DNA of 64,000 nucleotides. Origin: Toxorhynchites rutilus septentrionalis (Eukaryota; Arthropoda; Insecta; Diptera; Culicidae). The notes beneath the pieces are model-generated. The model saw nothing but the letters and a program-made list of their open reading frames with translations, ran no database searches and was not told where the DNA came from. The DNA lies in assembly GCF_029784135.1 (NCBI RefSeq), contig NC_073744.1, forward strand, positions 103,643,266 through 103,707,265. The letters run 5' to 3'. The translations under genes and the position numbers were made by a program. Below are positions 44,946-57,360 of the stretch, piece by piece. Position 1 is the stretch's first letter. Every line of letters begins with the position of its first letter.

Positions 44946-46593
44946 TTTTGCCTTTTTCGCAATTGACATAGACTCGGCTAGACTCGATTATATACATGTT
45001 GCACCAGCACCATTATTCCACATCTCATAACTACATCAATATATCTTTGACACCGCATGGAAACAACAACAATGACAACACTTGCAAGTATCAAATATCA
45101 TGCTACATGTTATTTAGTATTGCCTTAAAGGAATCGTACCTCTAGGCATCGTTCGTACAACGTAAACCAAGCGCCAAACAAGCGTTCGCCATAGCATACA
45201 TACAGAGCCATACATTGGTGGCTTGAAACTACTAGGAATATAAAACACTTCTCATCATTTTGCGCTATTCTCTAAAGAAACGCTTCTGTTAATATTACTG
45301 GCCTCGAAAAAAGTTGTATTTCTTTCTCATGATCGAGAGAAGCGCAGCTATCACCTTTAGTGGAGGAAGTTTTGCTACTGGCAAGCGAAACCACATACAA
45401 AATTCCAGAACGACATTTACTTTCTCGGCGACTAAACAAGCGAAATAAACTCTTTTTGTTAATAACAACCTCGAAAACAGTAGCAATGCTTCATAGCGCT
45501 AATGCAATCCTAGCTGTAGGCAGTTTTGAAACTGGCACGCGAACCCGAATAACTTATAACATTCCAGTAAGACATTCAAGATGCTTGGTATTCCCCAAAT
45601 ATTTTTTTGACGCACAACCTTATGATGACGGAAAACAAACAATGTTAACTGCTTGGAAAAAGACTGAATTATGCCACACAGCTTGTACTCTGCTGTAACA
45701 CCCATCGATGCGAATTCGCTGATGAGTTTGTCCTTCTTCACCACCAGCGGGGGAAGCTTGATTTTGGTTGCTGGGTAACGGCGTTTACATTTTCGACCGA
45801 CGCGCCGAAATCGCCTACTTCGCTGTTGTGCGATGCGGTGTCACACTCGCGAAGGCTCGGTTCAGTGCGAGCGCTTTTCACTACACCAACATCGCGTGCA
45901 TCATTGGATGACGCTTGCCTCGAAATATTATTGCCCCTGGCAATGCGTTCGTTTTTTGCAAGGCTCGAGCCTGCCTTCCTCTTCTTCTTGCTCATCATAC
46001 ACTACGTGAAGCGTCCAATTTATGACGCGGAAAGAAAAACACACGATACGAATAACGCGAAAAACCAACAGAAAAACCAAACGACGATATCCAAGTTGGA
46101 TTACCACTGGTGGGGTCCAATCTTAGATCGAAGCGCAGCGAAAGCAAAGTGAACTGGATTGCTCAACAGTCCGATGCCGAATGAAAGTTTGCCTCAGCGA
46201 GATCCACTGTTTATACTCAAGGCAAGTATTCACCTTCATTCTTCTACTTTTCCTTTGTTCATGGGGACTTTGAATCCTACGATTTCCCCTTCGTTGGTCG
46301 TCGATAAGTTGCTCGTTCTTGACAGGTCTGTTCGGGAAAGCACACAAATGGACAGAACAAATGAATGGGAAAATGGAAACGCCTCAAGTTTTCATGAATT
46401 TTAACCATTTACAAACCAGGGGATTCTAATGTATAGCATATTAAACAAATCTTACGGAATTTCCGATTCGTTTAGCGTGTGCATCACCAAAATCAGTTCG
46501 CGGCAAAAATAGTTATTAACGTTAACTTTATTTCATAAAAACGTGACCTGTTTTCTGATTTGACACCCTTAATGAAAGACGTAGTTCTACGTC
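44946..46593 (-). mobile_element. Palindrome-ended element, copy 2 (E1 type)
   Basis: Reverse copy of 4910-5869 with about 780 bp extra in the middle. Its end is GACGTAGTTCTACGTC (46578-46593) followed by AAAA. The extra part contains an ORF fragment (45738-46000). The left end is TTTTTTGCC abutting the GACGGGTGGG terminus. Confidence 0.65.
45660..46000 (-). pseudogene. Fragment resembling a Jockey/Juan-type ORF1 start
   Basis: On the minus strand a Lys/Arg/Ser-rich N-terminus beginning MMSKKKRKAGSS (from 45998) is followed, after a one-base shift near 45745, by PPLVVKKDKLISEF and AEYKLCGI. The latter looks like the segment before the zinc knuckles (pre-C2HC region) of jockey-clade ORF1 proteins. 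No zinc knuckle follows before stops. The upstream 46130-46400 could be its 5' UTR. The assignment rests on a short motif. Confidence 0.4.
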
Positions 46594-47858
46594 AAAACAT
46601 CAGGGCCATAGGATAGGATTTTTTGCTTTTGGGTGATTCGATCGAAACATTCAACACATAGAACCCAATCGGATCAGAAAATGAGGGTAAAACGGTGACA
46701 GAACTAACGAACGAATCATAAAATTATACACACAAGCATCGATGCACATGCACACAGTTGCAAGGCGATGACACTCATACCACAGCAGTGGAACTCCATA
46801 CAATTCACTAACTAAAAAGTGTCCACATTTTCATCGCTTGTTTACGTGAAGAATATATTTTTTTCAGGCACACTTGATTTGAGAGTGTATGGATTTCTAG
46901 CTGTCTTGACGCAAGGTCTTTAATGAAGAATGCTAAGATGGGAAGGTTTATATAAACACGTGTATAATTAAATAAGTTTATTCAGATATTAATATTGCCG
47001 TTTTTTAACTATTCAGTGCAATTTTATCGAAATTTGAAAGAGAAATTAAAAAAGAAATGTTTTTTTTTCATTTTTTTTCTGAGATGGTTATTAAAAATCC
47101 ATGATTATCTTTGCATTATTATTTACCCCCCATTATTTGTTAATTTTTCCTGCTTTTCGTGCTTTGACCTATCATTTTGACAATTCACGTGACTTGTGAA
47201 AGAACGAATTGTGGAAAATTAAGTGGCAAATTTTCTAAGCTTTATAATACAAGTTTTTCTGTAGTATTTAATTTCTGAGTTTGTTTGAAAGACCGACTGA
47301 AGTTGATTCATAGAAGAATAAGATTTCATTTTATATGTCGATTTTTGAAATCGACTCAATGGTTAAAAAGTTATGACGTTTTGGAATAAATCTTACTTAC
47401 TTAATCAGCAATAGGCCCCAGTGGCATGTGCTGTACACAAAAGTCGTCTCCATTCACATGAATTTGTATTTTTGTGTATTTTTCATATTTTTTTTACAGT
47501 TTTACAGTACACATTCGCTTATTGGCGCTTTTTTAGTTGGAGTGTTTTTTAATTGGTGGTTCGCTAGTTGGTCTTTGCTAGTCTTTGAATGTAAAACTCA
47601 AAAAATGAAGGCACAGTATAAATGTTTTTAGTTTTGCAGTTTGTTTAACAAACGTGTTCGTTTAAAAATATATAGAAAAATATATACAAATATAAAGTGA
47701 ATTACATCACATCTACTAGTAAAGGAAGTTGATGATACTTTTATTTTCTAGCATCAATCCAAATGCAGTAATCCTAATTATTATTATGGCCGCACTAAAA
47801 GACATGAAAAACAACAAGAACAACGCTTACTTTGAAATTTGTGAACTATTGCAGTAAT
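46594..47858. other. AT-rich non-coding stretch
   Basis: No gene recognised. Poly-T and poly-A runs and short A/T microrepeats only. Confidence 0.5.
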
Positions 47859-49090
<1,232 letters not shown>

Positions 49091-50010
49091 GGTGTTAATT
49101 TCCCCGGCTAAAAAGCTGATTATTAGAAACTAATTGATGTTAACGTTTCATTACCTTGTGAATACCTTGTGATACAATACCAACAGAGGGTATTTTGAAA
49201 AATTAAAATGGCATTTTACGGGGTTTGAACAAAATGTAATTTATTCAGAAATCTATTTTTATGTTGTTTTTTAAGCGTACATACATTACCTTGTCGTATA
49301 ATTATTGTATCATTCAATTTATTTCGATGAGAATGCTCTAAAATATTTCAACTGATGATCTTACCACATTTTAATTTTTTTTATTCAATGTCCAGTTTCT
49401 ATGGCGAAGCTTCATTCGTAAATTACACATTTGTCATCATTGGTGCAATAAGACCATACATGTTGTTATGAATAGCACAGCAAGTTATGATTACAATACA
49501 TATGGGTTTATTTTGATATAAAAAAAATTATAGCAAATATTAACGACATTATACATAAACCGATAAAAATGCATTATAATATTTGTCCATAGCACTTTCG
49601 GTGTCTATATATATATTTTATTCAATTTTCAGTTCGTAATTCTATCCCATTCGCCGTGTTTATCATGATGATGCTAACATTAATAACATTATATACGAAC
49701 CTCCCACCTTATATATGACGTTTTAGAGACATCTTAACATTATGTTCAATTTTTAGAGCGTAAACCATCTGTCAATTTTTTCACTGTTTACATTTTCTTG
49801 CCACAAATCGTTGCCACTTTTTTCTCTCATGTTCCACTTCTCTTCTCTGCTCATACTGTGTTCATTCGGTGTTTCTCTTGACATGTCAAAGTTCTCTTCC
49901 GAGGGTGATGCAAAACATATGATTGAGTGCGTTGAATGAATCCAATAAGAGAATGCAACGAACGCTCGTTGATACGATTGGAACCATCCTTGATTAAAAC
50001 AGATCAATGA
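49091..50010. other. AT-rich stretch, no gene seen
   Basis: No supported ORF or repeat boundary. It may hold decayed pol sequence upstream of the integrase remnant, but no motif is visible. Confidence 0.45.
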
Positions 50011-50014
50011 ACCG

Positions 50015-50431
50015 AATACAAAGGAGTATTCGATGAGGTGTGCAATCTGTTACAATTAAATCATATCTGTTCAACAGCGTACCATCCGCAAATTATTGGC
50101 GCTCTAGAACGAAACCACAAATGCCTCAATGAATATTTAAGAATATTTGAAAACGAATGTAAAAACGACTGGGATATTTGGTTACCATTTATACACTAAA
50201 TATACACTAAATACTGAAAAGGCAAAAAGAACAAACACAACTAATAAGGAAATTAAGCCAACAGAGATAAAACTAGGTGAAAAGGTATATCTACGTAAAG
50301 AAAACAGAAATAAATTAGATCCAGTGTATAGTGCACCATTTTTAATAACTAAATTGAATACACCAAATGCAACAATAATCGATAAAGATAACAGACAACA
50401 GGAAGTACATATTTCCAGGTTAGTTAAGTAA
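50015..50431 (+). pseudogene. Gypsy-like integrase C-terminal remnant
   Basis: A plus frame near 50040-50200 has STAYHP and GALERNHKCLNEYL, the region around the catalytic Glu of Ty3/gypsy integrases. After a frameshift, the frame ending at 50431 has LGEKVYLRKENR and a VHISRLVK end, a typical C-terminal integrase domain. Everything upstream (gag, PR, RT) is missing. Confidence 0.8.
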
Positions 50432-50653
50432 TAAATAGTAATGGAACTTTCTTTTCCAATAGGGGGAAGGAATGCAATATATTAAATAAAAAACTAGATA
50501 CAGAAACAGATAATGACGAATCATCAATAACTATTGAACAATCATAAAACAAATATAGAAGTAAACCTTAGGCAGATGTAAACAAAACTGTAAGAGTCAT
50601 TTGAAGCAAAACCCGAACAAATTACATCCCATATTTAGCTTTTAGGGGGATGG

Positions 50654-51050
50654 TGTGACATGTACATTCCACATGTCATTTTCATTCTCATTAATTCATG
50701 CCAGATCACACAAGTGGAAACATGCTGAGAAAAATATTTCTACACGGAATTGAACCTTCAGTTCAATGCGTGCACAAAATATGTCAGCACATTTGACGAC
50801 AAACAGAAATGTCGCATTACAAATTTGTTGAACCATATTGTTACCAAATATACCGTCATCGATTTTAGTGAACCCTCTCCTTGTCTCTTTCGCATGTACA
50901 ACGATCGCTGATTGATGATCGTTTACATAGCAATTCATATACATCGGTGCTTCAACTGTCTCTAGTAGACTCCTGTAAAATATTGAAATGGAAAATAAAA
51001 TCATTCTTAAGAGAAATCAAAGAGTGTGTTTTAATGGACAAGACTTAACA
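50654..51050 (+). repeat. 3' LTR of the integrase-bearing gypsy-like element
   Basis: TGTGACATGT...AAGACTTAACA, 397 bp, starting just after a purine tract (TTTTAGGGGGATGG, 50640-50653) downstream of the integrase remnant. It ends exactly at the tandem-repeat block (CCCCCTCTCTAAGGGG), so the element inserted there. The partner LTR is absent. Confidence 0.7.
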
Positions 51051-52214
51051 CCCCCTCTCTAAGGGGGAGCTGCCATACAAATGAAACACAAATTTCTGCA
51101 TTACTCGAGAATTAATCAAGCGAAGGAAACCAAATTTAGCATGTGAAGGTTTTAGGGTGCAAGAAGTGTTTTTACGGTGGTTAGACACTCCACCCCTCTC
51201 CACAACTCGATAACTAATCAAACAAATGGAATCAAACTAGGCATTTACAGGTTTTAGGGATCGATAAGCGTTTCTATGGTAGTTCGACACTCCTCCCCCT
51301 CTCTAAAGGGGTGGCTTCCACGCAAATGAACAACAAATTTCTGCATAACTCGATAACTAATCAAGCAAATTGAGTCATATTTGGCATGTGGAGGTTTTAG
51401 GGGAAACGAAACGTTTCTATGGTGGTTAGATACACCTACCCCCTCTCTAAAGGGATGGGGGCTGCCATACAAATGAAACACAAATTCCTGCCCAACTCGA
51501 TAACTAATCAAGCAAATGGAGCCAAATTTGAGGGTTTTTGGGTACGAGAAATGTTTCTATGATGGTATGACACATCTTTCTTCTCTGGAAAGGAGAGGGG
51601 TCCCATAGAAATAATGCACATATTTCAACCAACCATATTACAACCAAACATGACAATTGAAAATTTTCGGTAAACTCCGAAGGAAAACGGGTAAATTCAA
51701 AAAAATCAATTCGAATGTGTTCTACAATTACATATTGACAAGCGTTGTTAGTCCATTTGATGTTTGCGGCCACGAAATTCATCTTCGTTCGAAAGTGGAA
51801 ATGGATTTTAATGTGATAAAACGAAAATCTTCTATCTATATAAATAAAAATGAATCGTCGAATATGTTGATAAGAGCAAAACTCGAGGAAGGAATTGTCC
51901 GATTTAGGGCTGTCTTCATTCTATCACATTTTCTGTATCAAGTATTTGTTCCATGTAACGGAGAAACATGTTATTTGCAAGTGAATGAGAAATTTTGCAC
52001 GAGAATTGTGGCTGAAAATAATCTGATATAATGTCGAGTTTTGGTAGAAGTACTGAAATTTTATAGTAAAAAATAATTTTAAAGGGTAGATTGGAAGATC
52101 AATCATTGAACAGTTCTGTGATTGGACCCATGAACGTGCACTTAGTAAGAAAACATGTATATGATAACTAAAAATAAATTTTGGGCGGGACGAAGTTTGC
52201 CGGGTCAGCTAGTA
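51051..52214 (+). repeat. Dispersed tandem-repeat element, copy 3
   Basis: About 550 bp of roughly 165-bp units, then a relict ORF (51657-52031, 124 codons), then the terminal block ending TTTGCCGGGTCAGCTAGTA (52196-52214). The terminal 200 bp matches copy 1 at 4002-4250, and the ORF matches the reverse copy at 55344-55622. Confidence 0.8.
51657..52031 (+). CDS. Relict or small ORF inside the dispersed repeat, unknown function
   Basis: 124 codons, including SPFD(V/I)C and LRSKVE(M/I)DFNVIK, which are also readable in the reverse copy at 55622-55344 (92 aa). The C-terminal FVPCNGETCYLQV segment can be followed in 31800-31900. No known domain is recognised. Three copies keep parts of the same frame, which could be constraint in an ancestral element or simply shared descent. 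Confidence 0.35.
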   Translation: MKIFGKLRRKTGKFKKINSNVFYNYILTSVVSPFDVCGHEIHLRSKVEMDFNVIKRKSSIYINKNESSNMLIRAKLEEGIVRFRAVFILSHFLYQVFVPCNGETCYLQVNEKFCTRIVAENNLI

Positions 52215-52440
52215 TAATATAAAAACTTTCCCTTCGAGAGCCATCTAAATACCGGCATAAATTTTGTGCTAGCGTATGATGAAAACATCGAGTCAGATTG
52301 CATATGAAAATGGACAGAGAAGTAGGTCGCCAGCATTATATCTCACTCAACGTTGTTGCTGAGAAACTCACACCAGTTCTTCTTCAACTGTTATAGAAGA
52401 TAGCAGGTTGCTTTTTTTTTCTTACCTAGCTATTCGAGAT

Positions 52441-55226
52441 ATGCGTTCAGGTTCATCGATGGAGCATAATAACAATACAGTGGTATTCCCGTATGAAACC
52501 AAATTTGTTGATCATGAAATTAATTATAAACTACTTGAGGATTTCCACGGTGAGTTTTCACGTTTTATGTTCTAAGGGTACTTGAAAGACTACCAAAATG
52601 AGATATGTTTAAAGCGCATGCAATAAACAATGCGTACGTAGGAGTAGGCAAAGCTATCAAATCACGTTTTTTCATTGTGAAATACCTAGATCGATCTCAT
52701 ATAAAATATGATGATTCAATTATGGTGTTGATAGTCGATGAAATTCAAAAATATAATAGGAATAAGATAAAAAAAGAGATTCTTTTGAAATTTGTGTTAT
52801 TTATATACGATAGTTTTGAAACGATGACAGAACATTTCTGATGAAGCTACGGATTTCTTTAAAAATGCATAGATTAATTATTTATTTGAGAAAAAATTGC
52901 ATACTACGATTGGAAGGTATCTTGGTCGAAATGACTCAAATAAAAATATATAAAATCAGATACATTTAATTATTTTTTATCAAAAACGATGTTTGGATTT
53001 TAGGCGAAAAAACTGGATTTGTGCAGACCGGTTGTGATAAATGGTTTTTTCCCAGCAAATATTTACAAGCAGCCGAAAATTTTTATAATTTCGAAGCGAG
53101 GACTTCTGATGTTTGGGTAATCGACATTGCTTATAGTACTATTCAATTTGAGATAAATCGATGTATCCTACAGATTGCTACATTTCCTCGCTCAGGTACT
53201 ACATGGACTCAAGAGATGGTATGGCTAATATGCAACAAACTAAATTTCATAGAAGCTCGACAACGACAACTAAACGAACGTGTTCCGTTTTTTGAGTAAG
53301 TTTCTCTAGTTAATATAATTAATATCCCTTTTATTGGTACATGTTTTATCACGAAAAAAATGGTGTAGGTCTGCTTTCGCATCAGCTTAGCTTAGTTGGT
53401 TTAGTTTTCAATAGTACTATGCCAAATTACAATCCTTGAATACATTCTGAGTGACTATAGTTTATCATTAGATGAGATTTGCAGTCGTTTTCTCTTTTGT
53501 TAGCGATTTTGGTATTAAATAGGAGCTGAAAATAAGTCGACTACCAGAACAAAGCGAGTATCTTTGCTCTCACGTCACTCGCGGAGCAGAATAAAAGGTC
53601 GACGAAGAAAACTTCATATTGCAATCTACGATCTGATGCGGTAAACTGGAAAAACTCACATGTGTCTCATTTATTGTTACAAACTTTCGTGAAAATACAA
53701 CAAAAATGTCTTTCATAACAGAATGGCTGTGTAAGGAATAGATAATTAACCATTATTCGTTACCCCAAAACCTCTTGTTAATTATTTTCGTTTTTCAGGT
53801 TTCACATGTTCATGCACGACGAAATGAAAAAACAATTTCTTTCTGAGAATACAGACGCGAGCGCCAAAATGTTTATAGAAGATATATCAAAACCAGCATA
53901 TGACATGCTGAGTTCATTAACAGTTAACCGATTTATCAAAACACATTTCCCATTTTCTCTTCTACCTCCAAGTATTTTCAAAACAGGAGCAAAGGTATTG
54001 TCATTGATTTATTGTAAGAATGGCTTAGAATCAAAAACAATAAGATTTGAAGCCCCTGTCGATTTGGATGATTATTTCTTAAATCGTATTTCCTGACTAA
54101 TCCGACGTTATGTAGTTAATCATAATTGACATTCATATAACGTAAATCATGACCGGAATAAATCGTCGCAATAAATAACTGCAACAGAAACAATCGCTTA
54201 GAAAAAGTGTAGTAGGCTAGAAATATTATGGCGCGTGAAAAACATCATGTGTATAAATGCCTCACATTTCTATTATAAATTTACTGATTGTCAGGTTAGT
54301 TGGGAACATAGCATCCTTTAGCAATGCAAATTAACAGATTTATCAACCTTTTCCTGCTGAGTTACGTTTACCCGGTTAATTTTTTGTTTTGAAATGCAAT
54401 GTCGCGCCACATTACTTCTAGCCTACTACACTTTTTTTGAGTGATTGTTTCTATTGAAGCAGTTTTCTGTGGCGATTTATTCCGGGAACCGACGTAATAG
54501 ACCATCAGAATTACATCTTTACGCATTCTACGAATACAACCTACAGAATATGTCACATGTAGAAAATATATACATCTACTAAATATCCAGAAATTTCACC
54601 AAGTCGAAGAGGTGGATATGGAATTCGTAATAATCATTTCCGTCTTTTCAGGTTATATATGTTGCTCGGAATCCATCGGATGTAGTTGTCTCTTATTATC
54701 ACTTAAATAAGTTATATCGAACTCAGGGGTACGTTGGCGATTTGGAATCATTTTATAATTACTTTGAAAAGGGTTTAGGTGGGTAGAAGCATAGTATATA
54801 AATTGAAATGCTATATAAATAATTTCATTTGCCGTAGTACCCTGGTCGCCATATTGGACCCATTTGAAACAAGCATGGAATGCACGACACTTACCCAACG
54901 TCTTGTTCATGTTCTATGAAGAAATGAACCAAAACTTACCCGCGACTATAAATAAAGTAGCAAATTTTTTAGATAAACGGCTATCGGATGCAGATGTTCT
55001 GAACCTTTGTGAACATCTGAGTATAGATAATTTCAAAAATAACCCTTCTATAAACGGTGCAGAATTGATAGATGTGGGTATTCTCAATTCCAGCGCTCAA
55101 GGATTTATAAGAAAAGGACAAGTGAACTCATCAACAGACGAATTAACTGATTCAATAAAACAACGAATTAAAGCGTGGACTGAAGAAAATTTATCTGATA
55201 CTGACTTAAAATTTCCGACCATTTGA
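52441..55226 (+). CDS. Cytosolic sulfotransferase, six exons
   Basis: Transfers sulfonate from PAPS to hydroxyl or amine groups of small molecules in the cytosol. Exons: 52441 (or 52459)-52549, 53004-53116, 53174-53295, 53799-53994, 54652-54778, 54838-55226. All introns are GT-AG and all phases agree, giving 345 aa from the ATG at 52459 or 351 aa from the in-frame ATG at 52441. Residues below count from 52459. The 5'-phosphosulfate loop TFPRSGTTWTQE is at 71-82, the catalytic His in KTHFPF at 158, the 3'-phosphate site YVARNPSDVVVSYYH at 177-191 (Arg180, Ser188) and the C-terminal RKG at 308-310. Length is normal for insect SULTs. Intron 2 is only 57 nt, in frame and stop-free, so unspliced reading inserts 19 residues before the loop. 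No defect is seen. Substrate cannot be predicted. Confidence 0.93.
54140..54490. mobile_element. Foldback element in sulfotransferase intron 4
   Basis: Arms of about 95 bp (about 54150-54235 and 54400-54490) are inverted copies sharing AAAGTGTAGTAGGCTAGAA and CCGGAATAAATCG. It lies wholly within the 657-nt intron, between the KTH exon and the exon with the 3'-phosphate motif, away from the splice sites. Confidence 0.65.
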
Positions 55227-55260
55227 AAATGGATATCCGGAATTCGTACAAAAATATATA

Positions 55261-56395
55261 TTACTAGCTGACCCGGCAAACTTCGTCCCGCCCAAATTTT
55301 TTTTTTGCGTTATCACATTCACGTTTTCTTACTAAGCGCACGTTCATGGGTCCAATGGAATAAATTCTTGATACAGAAAATATGACAGAATAAAGACAGC
55401 CCTAAATCGGACTTTTGCTTCCTCGAGTTTTGCTTTTATCAACACATTCGGCGATCCATTTCTATTTATATAGATAGAAGAAGCTATAGAAGTGAATTTT
55501 ATCACATTAAAATCAATTTCCACTTTCGAACGGAGATCAATTTCATTAGTGCAAATATCAAATGGGCTAACAACGCTTGTCACTATAAAATTGTAGAACA
55601 TATGGAAATTGAATTGTCGCAAATTTTGCCATTTTCTTCAGAGTTTTCCGAAAATTTTTAATTGTCATGTGTAATATGTGTTTTAATTTTTAGGAACCCC
55701 CAACCATTCCAGAGGAGGGAGGGGTGTCATACCATTATAGAAACATTTCTCGTACCCAAAAACCCTCACATCCGAAATTTGGCTCCGTTTGCGTGATTGA
55801 TTCTCGAGTAATGCAGCCCCCTCTTAGGGAGGGGGAGGAGTGTCAAACCACCATCAAAACGTGTATTGCCCCCTACAACCTCCATATACCGAAATTGGTT
55901 CCATTTGCTTGATCAGTTCTTGAGTTATGCAGAAACTTATGTTTCATTTGTATGGTAGCCTCCCCTTAGAGAGGGGGAGGAGTGCCGAACCACCATAGAA
56001 TCGTTCATCGATCCCTGAAACCTCTATATGCCAAGTTTGATTCCATTTTATTGATTAGTTCTTGAGTTATGCAGAAGCTTATGCTTCATTTGTATGGCAG
56101 CCCCACCTTAGAGAGGAGGGAGGAGTGTCTACTCACCATAGAAACGTTTCTTGCCCCCTAGAACCTTCACATGCCAAATTTGGCTCCATTTGATTGGATT
56201 GGATTTCGAGCTATGCAGAAATTTGTGTTTCTTTCGTACGGCAGCCTCCCCTTAAGAAGGGGGAGGAATGTCGAACCACCATAGAGTCGTTTGTTGTCCC
56301 CTAAAATTTTTATATGCCAAATTTGGCTTCATTTGCTTGATTGGTCTTCGAGATATGCAGAAATTTGTGTTTCATTCGTATGGCAGCTCCCTCTT
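55261..56395 (-). repeat. Dispersed tandem-repeat element, copy 4, first part
   Basis: Reverse orientation to copy 3. Begins TTACTAGCTGACCCGGCAAA (55261-), then the relict ORF (55622-55344), then four to five units of about 165 bp. It stops at CTCCCTCTT (56387-56395), the target duplication of the non-LTR insertion, and resumes at 62284. Confidence 0.8.
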
Positions 56396-56445
56396 TTTTC
56401 CCCTGTTGTGTGTGAACCACTGCGTCCATTATTTTGAACTATTGT
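56396..56445 (-). mobile_element. Non-LTR retrotransposon, 3' tail piece
   Basis: Fifty bases between the 9-bp repeat CTCCCTCTT and the BEL element. Being on the minus strand, this is the 3' UTR/tail (a short TTTT at the junction is the A tail). The rest of the element is at 61246-62283. Confidence 0.65.
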
Positions 56446-57068
56446 TGTTCAGTCCACCGCTCAGCGCAGAGCACTGAATTTACGAGCGACAGGAAGGTGG
56501 TGGAAGGAAGACAACAAAAGGACGATCGCGAGGATACACACACCAACATACGCCCCACCCGTGGGGAGAGTGCATTGCGAGCGACAACATCCTGCACTGC
56601 GTGCAGGGAGAAAGCGACTTGAGTTTCAACCGCCGCTAAGCAAAGAAGTTTATTTCGCGTGATAAAACATTGGGAAGCAAGAAGCTAAAAAGAAAGTGAT
56701 AATATTTTATCTTGTAAATTTGGTGTAAATAAAATGTGTACAAAGGATTAAGTGACTTATTGGCTACCAACCGATTAATCCCTCATTCGGTCCGTGGTAT
56801 AGTTTTTGGTTTTGGATTGGTCCTTAACAGGACCAAAGAAGCGAATGGAATTTTCCATTTGCTTCGTATCGCACGCGGCACTGGGCCGCTCGGAATCATT
56901 TCCGTGGAAACGCATTCTCTCCTAAGTAGCATAACTGCTACTTTGGTTGAGATTGCCATATTCGTTGACCTTGCGTGTCAGCCGCATGGGCGTCTGTGGA
57001 AAAGTTTGGTTCGAACACGCACAAACATGATCGCAGCAAAATACAGTCCACTGCTTGGTGAAACAACA
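56446..57068 (+). repeat. BEL/Pao 5' LTR
   Basis: 623 bp, TGTTCAGTCC...GAAACAACA. About 99% identical by eye to 60377-60999 (roughly six differences counted), so the insertion is young. The left flank is ATTGT (56441-56445), repeated at 61241-61245. Confidence 0.9.
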
Positions 57069-57090
57069 TTTGGTCCTTCGAACCGGATGG
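57069..57090 (+). other. BEL/Pao primer binding site
   Basis: TTTGGTCCTTCGAACCGG directly after the LTR, the type of site used by insect BEL elements. Confidence 0.7.
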
Positions 57091-57360
57091 AGGCCGGATG
57101 ACATATGGATGGCGTTGGGTTTTTGGTCAACGATTTGGCAAGCAAACTGTGCCATGGATTTGAGTGAGTGGATTAGCTGGTTGGTAGCAAACAAAATTGG
57201 AATAGTGAATCGCAAAAAGACTGGAAAAAGTGCTTGCAAATTGCAAAAAGTGGATATTGGATTATTGGAAAAAGACATTGGACATTGGTGAATTTAAGAC
57301 ATTTAATGTGCAACAAAAACTATTAAAGCTTAAAGTGGATGTGATTACAAGTGCTATATA

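Noticed and set aside
45826..46152. Plus-strand ORF over the E1 copy
   Set aside because: Antisense to the better-supported ORF1-like fragment, with no motif.
52605..52841. Extra sulfotransferase exon or separate small gene
   Set aside because: It lies inside intron 1, and family alignment runs from exon 1 (52549) straight to 53004.
53806..54096. Exon extending to 54096
   Set aside because: Family match stops at GAK (53994), where a GT donor lies, and resumes at 54652.
56922..57278. Minus-strand ORFs across the BEL LTR and leader
   Set aside because: Shadows of repeat sequence. They occur in both LTR copies and have no family resemblance.
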